Of a stretch of 64,000 nucleotides of DNA, positions 55,948 to 64,000 are shown in pieces; position 1 is the first letter of the stretch, and each line of letters opens with the position of its first letter. The translations under genes and the position numbers were made by a program. A model generated the notes under the pieces. The model was not told the DNA's origin, ran no database searches, and saw only the letters and a program-made list of their open reading frames with translations. The DNA is from Ixodes scapularis (lineage: Eukaryota; Arthropoda; Arachnida; Ixodida; Ixodidae): assembly GCF_016920785.2 (NCBI RefSeq), contig NW_024609839.1, forward strand, positions 24,057,085-24,121,084. The letters run 5' to 3'.

Positions 55948-56555
55948 CACTTCTTTGTTTCTTTTCTTGGTGCTTGCTGCATTGCAAATCGGCGAATTCG
56001 TAGTAATAAATACGCCGAGACACCTTTACCTTTATGGTTAGTACAGGGTAGAAGCCTGCACGAACGAAACTTTACAGAAGAGAATTTTTCGAGCTGTCAG
56101 TTCGAAAGTCGCGAAGGGGCACGAAAGTTCACGCAATGTAATCAAGTGCTAGTGCGAAAAAAAAGTGTTTAAGCATTTTTTAAATATACTATAGATTCCT
56201 GAAAGCACTAACTTGCCATAGATTTAGAGTTGCAATATGCCAAAAATTTGGCATGTTGCACCAAAGGCTAGGGTTACATATCTGGCGAAGTTTGAGCGCG
56301 CCACGATCTGTAGTTCACTTTTGCGGTGAGAAAAACACTATTCTCTTTTCTCGGAAAGACGCAGTACTTTGGAGACATGTTTTTGTATAACTCAATGCCA
56401 CTTTAGAGCTGGAGATAAACTTTTGCTGGAAAACTTTATTAAAATAGAGAACACCCAGGAATGTCTCTCTCAAACCTCTGTAATTATGCAGAATGTATAA
56501 CTATGTTATAAACGCTGCAACTATGCAGTATGTGTATAGTTACAGCGGGTCCATA
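55948..56555. other. E2 interior, nothing recognised
   Basis: AT-rich sequence between two MITEs. No coding or repeat family that I can name. Confidence 0.35.
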
Positions 56556-56812
56556 TCACAAGAGCGAATGACATTTTAGCGAACGGCGACATTTGAGCGA
56601 ATGGTCGTTTTAGCGAATAACGGGGGCGCGCGTTAACCCATCCGTCGCGCTGCGCTTTACGCCGCTTCGCGGCGACAGTCTGCGGCAACTCATTACAAAA
56701 ATATGAACTCATTTGGCCCACCCGAAAACGCCGCTTCGCGGCGTCCGACTATTCGCTAAAGTGTCATTCGGTGAAACGTGGGCGTTCGCTAAAACGTCAT
56801 TCGATCAAGTGA
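56556..56812. mobile_element. 257-bp palindrome-rich MITE inside E2
   Basis: The left end TCACAAGAGCGAATGACATT and the right end in reverse, TCACTTGATCGAATGACGTT, match at most positions and continue TTAGCGAACG. The interior is an inverted relative of the middle of the MITE at 55672-55939 (same GCCGCTTCGCGGC palindromes, TTAACGCGCGCCCCCGTTAT block). TTTTAGCGAA and ATTCGCTAAA recur several times. No clear target duplication. Confidence 0.7.
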
Positions 56813-57382
56813 GTGCCTCCCAGTTACAGCATATTAACTGCCCTAACTCCTAGTCAAGTATCGTAAGCATGGAACCGAACATATTCAATATGGTCACAGT
56901 TCCTTTTTTCTTTGCAACGTAAAAATACATGCTCCTAATTATCTTCTACCAGAATTTGCCCATCGATTATGGATGTACTGCATATATTGCCGAATGCTCT
57001 CCTTCGAGCAAAATAGAATTTTAGTTGATCCATAATTCTGACCAGTCCGAAATGCCGCCTATAAAGCCTTGTCGGGTGGCTTTGGCCGCCTTTTGCTGCA
57101 CATCGAAGACTTGATTTATAAATAAAGAAACTAATCTTTTATTAAGGGAAACGTCATTGTTCTTTATTGTTCTTTATATAGGTCATGTAATAATTTAACC
57201 TATATTGATGCTCCTAGGAAAGCTGCAGAGGAAAAACTGGACCAGGAGGAAACTACCGAACCAGAGGGCAACACCTGAACAACAGGAGACGGCCAAGCAA
57301 GGGGAGGCCGAATGAATGAATCTCTTAATTGCAATAAAAATGGCAAACATCATCTACTAGAGTTTCATTGTCCAGTTATCAC
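56813..57382. other. E2 interior, nothing recognised
   Basis: A short direct repeat of TTGTTCTTTAT lies near 57158 and 57169. No coding signal. Confidence 0.35.
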
Positions 57383-57640
57383 AAACGGTTTCCCCAATTG
57401 GTTCCAATTGGCAATACTCAATTGGGTATCGACAATTGGAACCAACTGGGATTTTTTCAATGAGGAGTCCGAAATCACAAACGGTTTTCCCAATTGGTCG
57501 TGCCCAATTGGTTCCAATTGGCAATGCTCAATTGGGTTTCGACAGTTGGAACCAATTGGGATTTTTTCAATGAGGAGTCCGAAATCACAAACAGTTTTCC
57601 CCATTGGTTCCAATTGTCAGAAACCAATTGGACCCAATGG
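57383..57640. repeat. E2 right CCAATTGG array, about 113-bp tandem units
   Basis: Two units contain CAATTGGGTATCGACAATTG or a variant, followed by GGGATTTTTTCAATGAGGAG and CCGAAATCACAAACGGTTTT. The two units are nearly identical. The sequence differs from the left array apart from the octamer. Confidence 0.85.
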
Positions 57641-57655
57641 ACATTTTTAACTGGG

Positions 57656-58175
57656 TGGCCATATTGCCATTGAAGGCAACGAGCTAGCTGACCGTGCAGC
57701 TTCTGCGTGTGTAGATAGGACAGTTGACCATAACAGCATCCCTGCTACTGATTACCGAGTACCACTAAAAAGGCAAATAAAATATGCCTGGCAGAGGGAA
57801 TGGGATTCCCAGTTGCAAAACAAACTCCATATGATTAAGCCCATCCTGAGCGAGTGGCGCAGTGCCAGACACCGAGAGCGTTTTTATGAGATAGTTTTAT
57901 GCCGATTGAGAATAGGACATACCCACCTTACCCATAGCTACCTCTTGCGTAGGGAGAGTGAACCGACCTGTGACTTCTGTTCTGAACCATTAAGTATACT
58001 TCACATTTTGATAGTTTGTCCACACTTTGAAGAGAACCGTCGAACCTGTTTTTCTATATTCTATCGGGAACATGTACCATTTCACTTGGCACTTTTACTG
58101 GGTGACGAGCCTCTTGTCCCAGTCTCACAAGTTTTAAACTTTTTGGAAGAAACTAATATTCTGCGGAAATTATAA
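57656..58175 (+). pseudogene. LINE B ORF2, C-terminal part
   Basis: It resumes with GHIAIEGNELADRAAS, the last acidic motif of RNase H, and continues through RFYEIVLCRLRIGHTHLTHS and the zinc knuckle CDFCSEPLSILHILIVC to the stop at 58175. The stretch is open after the E2 boundary. It belongs to the gene started at 36101, now 21 kb upstream. Confidence 0.92.
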
Positions 58176-58579
58176 GTCTAGTTCCTAGTAAGGTCTGCTT
58201 TGAGGCTTTAGTCAGTCCTTAAAGAATGTAGGCTTCCTTTAGACAATGTTTCTGGCGCACTATGGCCCCGATGCTGCTGCGCCAAAAAAACCCAAAACCA
58301 AAACCAAAACCGGGCAAGCGCCCACTCAAATTTCGGAGATAATCGCAGAAAAATGGGGGATGGGCGCTTTTCCGGTCATCAATTTTACATATAAATCTAC
58401 CGTGCATATTTGCTCAGATCTTACATATTTCGGAATGGGCGCTTAATGTGGAATGGGCAAATGTGCGGTATTCTACGGTATGTATCGGATACGAATGAAA
58501 CTTTTGTGGAAATACTTTTCAGGAGTTTGTGAACCTGATTAAAATATTTTTCAAAATCGACTTAAAAAAAAATTATCTA

Positions 58580-58652
58580 GGTTATTTTTTAAGGGGGGAC
58601 CCCTTAAAAAATATCTAGGTTATTTTTTAAGGGGGGACCCCTTAAAAAATAA
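58580..58652. repeat. Tandem pair of a 38-bp unit containing a palindrome
   Basis: ATCTAGGTTATTTTTTAAGG followed by GGGGACCCCTTAAAAAAT occurs twice in a row. Each unit holds TTTTTTAAGGGG facing CCCCTTAAAAAA around GGA, able to form a hairpin with a 12-bp stem. Confidence 0.85.
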
Positions 58653-58790
58653 ACCATTCTGGTCGCAGTTGAAGTCGTCTTCAGGGGCATACTCTTGCAG
58701 CAATGACTTTAGTTTGTGCATGCTGTTGTTTGTGACTGGTTGGGTCAACGGCTCCGCTCTCTCCGCGCACCTTCTTGAATGAGACTCCAT
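58628..58790 (-). pseudogene. pogo/Tigger-like transposase fragment (start of DDE domain)
   Basis: On the minus strand it reads KDMESHSRRCAERAEP, then LKSLLQEYAPEDDFNCDQNG and LFFKG. FNxDETGLF with its first catalytic Asp is the hallmark of the pogo/Tigger (CENP-B-related) DDE domain; here it is FNCDQNGLF. The fragment stops at the palindromic repeat near 58628. It is probably the same element as the HTH fragment at 60126-60470, separated by a Gypsy fragment. Confidence 0.7.
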
Positions 58791-59480
58791 GTCTTTTCTT
58801 GAAGCCACAGAGCCATCCGTCTGTGAACTTGAAGGTCTAGGAATTCGTCACTCCCGACGGACTGCACGAACTCAAAGTGATACCGTTCGGACTTTGTACA
58901 CTACCGGCCACCGTCGAACCACTGCGTACCATCCGCAGACAAATGGTCTAACGGAACGGCTTAACAAAACTATCGCCGACATGTTCTCCATGTATGTCGA
59001 CGTAGAACACAAGACTTGGGACGAGGTGTTACCCTACATCACGTTTGCTTACAACACGGCGGTGCAAGAGACCACAGGAGTAACCCCGTTTCAGCTGGGG
59101 CATTGCAGAACAGTAACTACCATGCTCGACGCAATGCTACCCCACGAACCTGCTGACGATGGGATCCCCGACGCTCAGGTGGTTGCTCAACGAGCCCAAA
59201 ATGTTTGCCAGCTTGCCTGACTCCGAATTCAAGATCAACAACGTGTCAATGCTATCCGGTACAACTTTCTCCGGATCGACGTTCGCTTCAAGCCCGGAGA
59301 CCGTGTGTGTTTGGACCCCGATATGACGACGCATTCTAAGCGAGAAACTTTTGATGCGCTACTTCGGACCCTGCAAAGTACTTGGTCGACTCTGGGATCT
59401 GAACTATGAGGTGATGCCCGACGGAACACGGACTTCGTCACGCCGACTTCCATGACTGTAAGTCGTCCACGTCGTGTGCC
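58789..59480 (+). pseudogene. Gypsy pol remnant: RT piece joined to integrase
   Basis: The open frame 58789-59220 carries the integrase end (AYHPQTNGLTERLNKTIADM and NTAVQETTGVTPFQL). In the frame of the RT piece the VIPFGLC motif lies just before the junction. After 59220 the integrase C-terminal domain continues (NAIRYNFLRIDVRFKPGDRV, LLMRYFGPCKVLGRL) with a stop near 59325 and shifts. No catalytic residue set of any enzyme is complete. Confidence 0.78.
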
Positions 59481-60105
59481 TCAAGTTGTACAATGCGCAA
59501 TAAGACTGTGAACTATGATCTTGTGGGACGCTTGATAGGGTTGTGTTCTGCGCCAGCCTCCTTATTTTTTCATTCTTTTGTTTGTCTTGCTCTGTTTTGT
59601 TGCCTTTCATGTGGCATCGAGGCGATGCCTTTTTTTAAAGGGGAAAGAAATGCCACGCGCGTCGGCGAGCGACCGCGTGCGTGGCAGAGATGTTACCACG
59701 CTTGACTGTCGCGCGGAAAGTCTGGGTTCGATTTCAGACGGAAGAATGTTCTTTTATTTATTGTTTCAACATTGCGTTCTTGTGTGTTCAAAAACACTCT
59801 CGACTGTTCGAGTTCCGAATGTTCTAGTCGCCGAACGTTCTAAGCTGATTGTTCCAGAAGCCAACGCGCGTACATAAGGGGCTCCAATCTGTAGTCAGTC
59901 TCGCCCCAGCGTTCGACTCTGCTGTTACGCCGACTTCGACGCCCGCAACGCCCTTCTGTTATCTTCTGATTCCTTTTTGTTCTTGGGCACAAGTTCGCCC
60001 CATTATACGTTTAGTTTCTTCAGTTTTCATCACCTCATCTGTTGTCATTCATGACAATATCCATCTTCTCAGCAAGTGTCTCTGTCTTTTGCTTCAGGGT
60101 CTCTC
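58800..60105 (+). mobile_element. Gypsy-type LTR retrotransposon fragment with 3' LTR
   Basis: A piece of reverse transcriptase (EFVTPDGLHELKVIPFGLC, 58837-58896) is fused near 58910 to the integrase C-terminal part (TAYHPQTNGLTERLNKTI, TWDEVLPYITFAYNTAVQET, to about 59450). A deletion has therefore removed RNase H and the integrase core between them. After the coding end comes a purine tract AAAGGGGAAAGAAA, then a 3' LTR starting TGCCACGCGCGTC (59651). The 5' part of the element is missing. It lies between two fragments of a pogo-like transposase. Confidence 0.8.
59651..60105 (+). repeat. Gypsy 3' LTR (end approximate)
   Basis: Starts TG directly after the purine tract. GTACATAAGGGGCTCC near 59869 may be the TATA region and GGGCACAAGTTCGCCCC near 59988 precedes the expected poly(A) area. 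The end is uncertain because I have no second LTR for comparison. Confidence 0.55.
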
Positions 60106-60125
60106 CCGACACCGGTAGATTGATT

Positions 60126-60470
60126 CTACGTGAGCACTTCTTTCAGCCAGAGTATAAGAGCCTCCTTTAGTGCTGGGTGGTCTCCTTTGGTGTCGTTTTT
60201 TTGGCCCTTGCAGTGGGAGTTCCCCAGCGCAGACAAAATCTTTCCCTTGTTCTTGACATAGTCCGACAAGGTCTGTTTGGACAACTGAAACTCCTTCGCT
60301 ACGTCTGCTAAGTTCGGCCACTTTCTAATAGCTTCAGTGTTGCTGCCTTCTTTTCGCTCATCATGGTGCGGTACTTTTCGCGCTTCTTGGCGACACTTGG
60401 GGGCGGCGGCAGAAGAACAAATGGGGCCACGACGTCCAAGCCAGCGTTGTCCAAACGAGATTAGAGGCGC
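60126..60470 (-). pseudogene. pogo/Tigger-like transposase fragment (CENP-B-type HTH)
   Basis: On the minus strand, in two frames, it reads KREKYRTMMSEKKAATLKLL, then DVAKEFQLSKQTLSDYVKNK and GKILSALGN, then HPALKEALILWLKEV. This is the N-terminal helix-turn-helix region of CENP-B/pogo transposases that binds the TIR. A frameshift lies near 60310. It stops at 60126, next to the Gypsy LTR; the start of its DDE domain is at 58628-58790. Confidence 0.75.
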
Positions 60471-60767
60471 AAATCCACGACGGCAAAATGGGGACTGGTG
60501 ACACGAAAGTGGCACGGTGGCACGAAGGGATGGAAGAAACAAAGCAAAACAACAATAATGATGATGATGATGATTACGTGCAGCTAAATGGAAAAAAGGG
60601 CTAGCATGGCGTCACCTAGCGGTAGGACTCGGGAGTACTCAAGTAGTGCTGCCCAACCAAGCAAATTTATTTTGCAGCCAACATAGAATTCAAAATGGCC
60701 GCTTCTCGATAGTGTTTCGCCCTGATCGCTCGCGACGATTTTGTCCGAATAAGCGAACTCTCGGACT

Positions 60768-61525
60768 TCAAGCTGTCTGAAACATTGGTCGTGAATATGC
60801 ACTATTTTTATGAGGTAGCGCCATCCACTCTTGGCCCCTCCTTTCTCTGTCCATGTAGCCAGGCTGGCAGTACGCCTCATCTTCCATCAAAAAGTTATTG
60901 AGGCAGACTGCTGCCTTAATCATACCCTCACAGCGTCCCATGCTGCCATGCATCGGGCACAGGAACGTGCGCCCCTGGGAGACTAGGATACCAAAGGCAT
61001 TCTCCACGGTACGCCTTCCACGAGAGAGTCGGTAGTTAAAAACTTTCCGTCACCTGTCCAGTCCTCTTCCCGGAAAACGACGCATTAGGTAAAGCTTCAA
61101 CGGAAACGCCTAATCCCCGAGGATACACGGAGGTGGTGCTGGGCATGCAATACTGGGGACTTGAAGGGAATTCACAGCTAACGCCTTCCCAATGTTTGAA
61201 TCCCTAAAAACTCCGCCGTCCAACTGATGCCCAGTGGCACCAATGTCCACCAAAGTGAATCGGCAGTGAGCATCAACAAAAGCTAGAAGTTGCATAGAGT
61301 AAAACTTCTTGTAATTAAAACACGCCGTCCCCGAGTTGGAGGGGCATCTCATTGCAAAATGTTCGGGAAATTCCATTTAACCTCAAACTCTCTGCGGATC
61401 TCTTTCCACTTGGCAGCTGTTGGTGGCTTCAAAAACAAGGGTGCCAGCGTTTCCCAGATCGCAGGCAACGTCTCCTGGAGGATAAAAGACAGTGTTGCCT
61501 TGTGCATCCTGTAGCTGACACCATG
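60768..61525 (-). pseudogene. PIF/Harbinger transposase relic lacking its first catalytic motif
   Basis: On the minus strand it reads YRMHKATLSFILQETLPAIW, then WKEIRREFEVKWNFPNILQ, then RCPSNSGTACFNYKKFYSMQ, FVDAHCRFTLVDIGATGHQL, DGGVFRDSNIG, AFPLKLYLMRRFPGRGLDR, FNYRLSRGRRTVENAFGIL and AAVCLNNFL. This is the DDE domain of PIF/Harbinger (DDE_Tnp_4 type). Between WNFPN and RCPSNSG the usual GxIDGKH block with the first Asp is missing, leaving a frame change near 61365. A TAG replaces the residue after ILGD (near 61110), with a further stop near 61040. The second Asp (VDIGATG) and the ENAFG Glu remain. No HTH partner ORF or TIRs were found. Confidence 0.85.
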
Positions 61526-64000
61526 TCCCAGGGATCCAGGCGATGCGAGGAACCTGGAAATACTGCATGGGATTGTCTGTGTTAGAGAAGTGACTAATCA
61601 AAAGGTCTTATGATTGGCTACAACTTGGCCCAAATATAATCCCCACTGCAACTACATCCTGCTAAGATATGCTCTTACAAAGACAAATCTGAGTGAAGCT
61701 AATACACAAATGAGATTATGTAAAAAAGTTTAAATATGTTTATCAAACATAGATTATCTCCAACCTGCATTTGCAAGTATTTTGTGAACCCTTGCACTAA
61801 TACTGCACTTCATACAACCTTGAGCTCACAGGGTAGCAAAGGCTACAGGCGCGAGCTGGCCCACGCTATTTGCTTTGAAATGACTCTTTCTCGAGACCTT
61901 TCCAATAAAGACCTCCTGGCCGGTGCCATTTGCAGAGTCTGTGCTTATGGCCCATGACTCGCTATTTCCTCAAGCGATGAACATTTGCATGCTAGTCTGT
62001 GGAGGTTGCAAGCTGGGCTGCAGATTTGTAAACATTGGAAATGTGCATACATGGCTTGCATACAATGTCATTCTACAGTGGTGGTGCTAGTAATGTTGGC
62101 TGGCGCTATTCCCATGACCAACTGTACTTCTGCTTTGCCAACAGAAGGGTTCTGTATGGAACCCTTCCAGCAGTGCTAAGTCATGGCTGGCGGTAGCTAC
62201 AATTTATTTATTTATTTATTTATTTATGTGTTTGGTTGCTGGCCCGAAATTCTGAAGATAAAGGGCCCATGGTCTCCAGCACCAACTGTGCAGTGCAAAT
62301 TTATCCCATTGTTTCCAGTCTAGACATTCTTGGCTGCATGATATGCACATCGCGTCCTATTTTGAAAGAAATCAAGGTTGCGGGCATTGGGTTTTGCACA
62401 TGTAAAATGAAGTAAGTGTGAAAAAAGTTGCTATTCTTCCAAGTACCCTTACGTAAAAAGTAACAGTGCCATTTTCACATTCGTCCACCACGGCAATAGG
62501 GGCTTCCCAAAAGTAAGCGCCTCTGGTGCCAAACGTGCGAACTACACAAAATTCGCCATTACTACGGCGTCAGTTTTTCGTACCGTTTGGCTAGTGCTTA
62601 ATCGGTGCGATGCCGACTCACTGCTGCCCCCTATGCAGCCAAAGAGGACCGAAAGATGAACAAGAAAACAAGGCAATTCACTTTTGTGAAGTTGCCTGCC
62701 AACAATGCTTTGAATAATATAAATTGGGTGAGGCAGATCCACGTGGAAGTGGCAGCCTTCATCCGTGCGCACGGGAGGACGAGCTTCACTAGGACTAGGA
62801 CGCTAATGGCCCAACAAATCGAAATCAATCTTCCAATGTTGCACGTTTGCACCGCAATGAGGACAAGATGAATGAAACAGACAGCTTGCACTAAGACTGG
62901 TAAAACAGCTAATCCACAATATGGTACATGGCATGGAGTAGCGAAATCCACCGACACAACGCAACGAGTGACTCCCGTCTTGACTTGGCCCTTTAGCCCC
63001 GCCGAAGAACCACGTTACTGAGTTTCGCAACATTACGTAAACCAAAAACAAACTCCGAATTCAAATTACAACATTTCGTTCCCCTTGTTTTCATCTGAAG
63101 CACGAGCGAAGTCGAAGGCGTAAGCGGGCAGCGTGGTACCTTTAACAGCACTTGGACGGCACGACTGCGTGCAAAGATCGCTTACGGCGTTTTGCTCGAA
63201 CTTGTAGCTTTGGCTTCGCTCATACTTACGGCCAAACGGAGTATAGAGATAATGTGATGCATGTCAAATGCCCAAGGAAAGAATAATGCTCACCTCGACA
63301 TTCGAATTGACGACGGGTCTATGTAGGCCTCCGTTACGAACTTATAGCTTCATGCAGCCTGACGACTCGACCTCAACTTGGACGTACGGTAGGATTAGAC
63401 TTTATCTACATCGAAGCTCTGCAGTATTTTAGTGAGACTCGTGCTCCACGATGAAGCTGTTGATCCTTTTGAACCGCTGTCAGCGGTTGGCCCACAGTCA
63501 GCTGCAGCCATCGCTTTCGTGGCGACGCCGTAGTAATGACATCGGCTAACTTTGCCAAGGTTGCTTGACTGACTTTCGGGAAGGGCCTTTTACACCAAGG
63601 AAGTGCCTGTTTTGAGACATTCTTTACATCTCTACAATCCGCAATCCGCAAATACAACTGGAACAGCATTGATCCAAACCATACTTATTAAACCCCACCT
63701 AAATTAGGGCACAGTATTGCCACGTAAAAGCAAGTTCTGCAAGCAAGTTCTGCAAGCAAGTCCTTACTAGAGGCTGCTATACCGGCTGCTGGCACAATAT
63801 CATTTGCAGAATTATACTGACAGGCATGTGGCCCGCATTTTATCTTGGGGGCAGGGGGGGGGAGCGTGCCGGCCTGCCCATGGCAAAACATCATTTCTGG
63901 GAGAGGAGGTCCCAGTAAAACAGTTTCAGACCAACCAACCCCCCCCCCCCCTCCCTTCTGGCGACGTGCCTTGTGGGGGTTATGGCCAGCTATTTCGTTT
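61526..64000. other. No gene recognised; simple repeats
   Basis: (TTTA)n at 62203-62226; a 13-bp tandem repeat CAAGTTCTGCAAG at about 63731-63765; a G-run near 63854 and C-runs near 63940-63954. The open frames carry no motif I recognise. Confidence 0.4.

Larger units (their letters stand above)
54539..57655. mobile_element. E2: second CCAATTGG element, TG duplication
   Basis: The left end is CCCAGATAAAAATAACCATT and the right end in reverse is CCCAGTTAAAAATGTCCATT. TG flanks both sides (54537-54538 and 57656-57657), and removal restores the RNase H codons (CWVPG, HIAIEGNELAD) of LINE B. Length is 3,117 bp. Arrays of CCAATTGG-like words lie inside both ends. The interior shares no obvious sequence with E1, so the ends and arrays define the family. 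No transposase is recognised. Confidence 0.85.
33926..58309 (+). mobile_element. I-clade LINE copy B, full length but split by E1 and E2
   Basis: The segments are 33926-36704, 51941-54538 and 57658-58309. The outer ends carry a 13-bp target duplication CCGGGCAAGCGCC (33913-33925 and 58310-58322), so the 24.4-kb span is one insertion enlarged by later ones. The tail is (AAAACC)n after the 3' hairpin (58253-58284). Removing E1 and E2 restores continuous codons at both breaks. Its 5' UTR is almost the same as that of copy C, while its ORF2 is the most divergent of the four. Confidence 0.9.
33903..58478. mobile_element. Small MITE that was the landing site of LINE B
   Basis: The two halves are 33903-33925 and 58310-58478. 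The left end CCGTAAAATGCCGGGCAAGC and the right end in reverse, CCGTAGAATACCGCACATTT, are related, with TA on both sides (33901-33902 and 58479-58480). Without the insertion the MITE is about 180 bp. LINE B inserted just inside its left TIR, duplicating CCGGGCAAGCGCC. Confidence 0.7.

Noticed and set aside
36705..57655. CRISPR-like or centromeric satellite reading of the CCAATTGG arrays
   Set aside because: Arrays are short, tied to transposon ends with target duplications, and unit lengths differ; there are no spacers.
33926..58309. Four or five separate truncated LINEs instead of one split copy B
   Set aside because: The three pieces join in codon phase at TA and TG duplications, and the outer ends share a 13-bp duplication.

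Overview
The window is arthropod, most likely hard-tick (Ixodida), nuclear DNA. This is an inference from the repeat content: tRNA-derived SINEs including one that resembles the tick Ruka type, I-clade LINEs with RNase H, THAP-fused transposases, and TTAA- and TA-flanked MITEs. I recognise no ordinary host gene. Almost everything identifiable is a transposable element, a relic of one, or an intron of a relic.

Layout. About 2.5-5.0 kb holds a 5'-truncated CR1/L2-like LINE. From 6.8 to 23.1 kb, on the minus strand, lies a broken gene of about 12 exons. It encodes a THAP zinc finger joined to a DDE-like transposase. Exons were found by matching splice phases, and the introns are stuffed with SINEs, MITEs and a long-TIR element. 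From 24.0 to 32.2 kb, on the minus strand, lies a Mutator-like transposase relic. It was split by a TA-flanked pogo/Tigger-type MITE and by a complete I-clade LINE (copy A, 24944-30812, both ORFs open, 15-bp target duplication). A THAP relic lies at 32.6-33.0 kb.

The core of the window, 33.9-58.5 kb, is one nest of insertions that target duplications allow to be peeled in order. A small MITE received LINE copy B (13-bp duplication, ends 24.4 kb apart). LINE B then received two DNA elements, E1 (36705-51938) and E2 (54539-57655). E1 received LINE D (12-bp duplication), and the 5' monomers of D received LINE C (13-bp duplication). E1 and E2 look like an unusual DNA-transposon family. They begin CCCAGTTAAAAAT, make 2-bp duplications (TA and TG), and carry sub-terminal arrays built from the palindrome CCAATTGG. 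I see no transposase in either. E2 carries two further palindrome-rich MITEs.

From 58.6 to 61.6 kb are a pogo/Tigger-like transposase relic broken by an internally deleted Gypsy fragment with a 3' LTR, and a PIF/Harbinger transposase relic that has lost its first catalytic motif. From 61.6 to 64 kb I see only simple repeats.

How the parts work together. The four I-clade LINEs share an architecture: a 5' unit that can fold into a branched RNA with covarying stems, a leader with a small upstream ORF, ORF1 with an RRM-like region and zinc knuckles, ORF2 with AP-endonuclease, reverse transcriptase and RNase H, an invariant 3' hairpin, and a short tandem-repeat tail. Copy A is the only one with both frames uninterrupted, but one zinc knuckle of its ORF1 lacks a residue.
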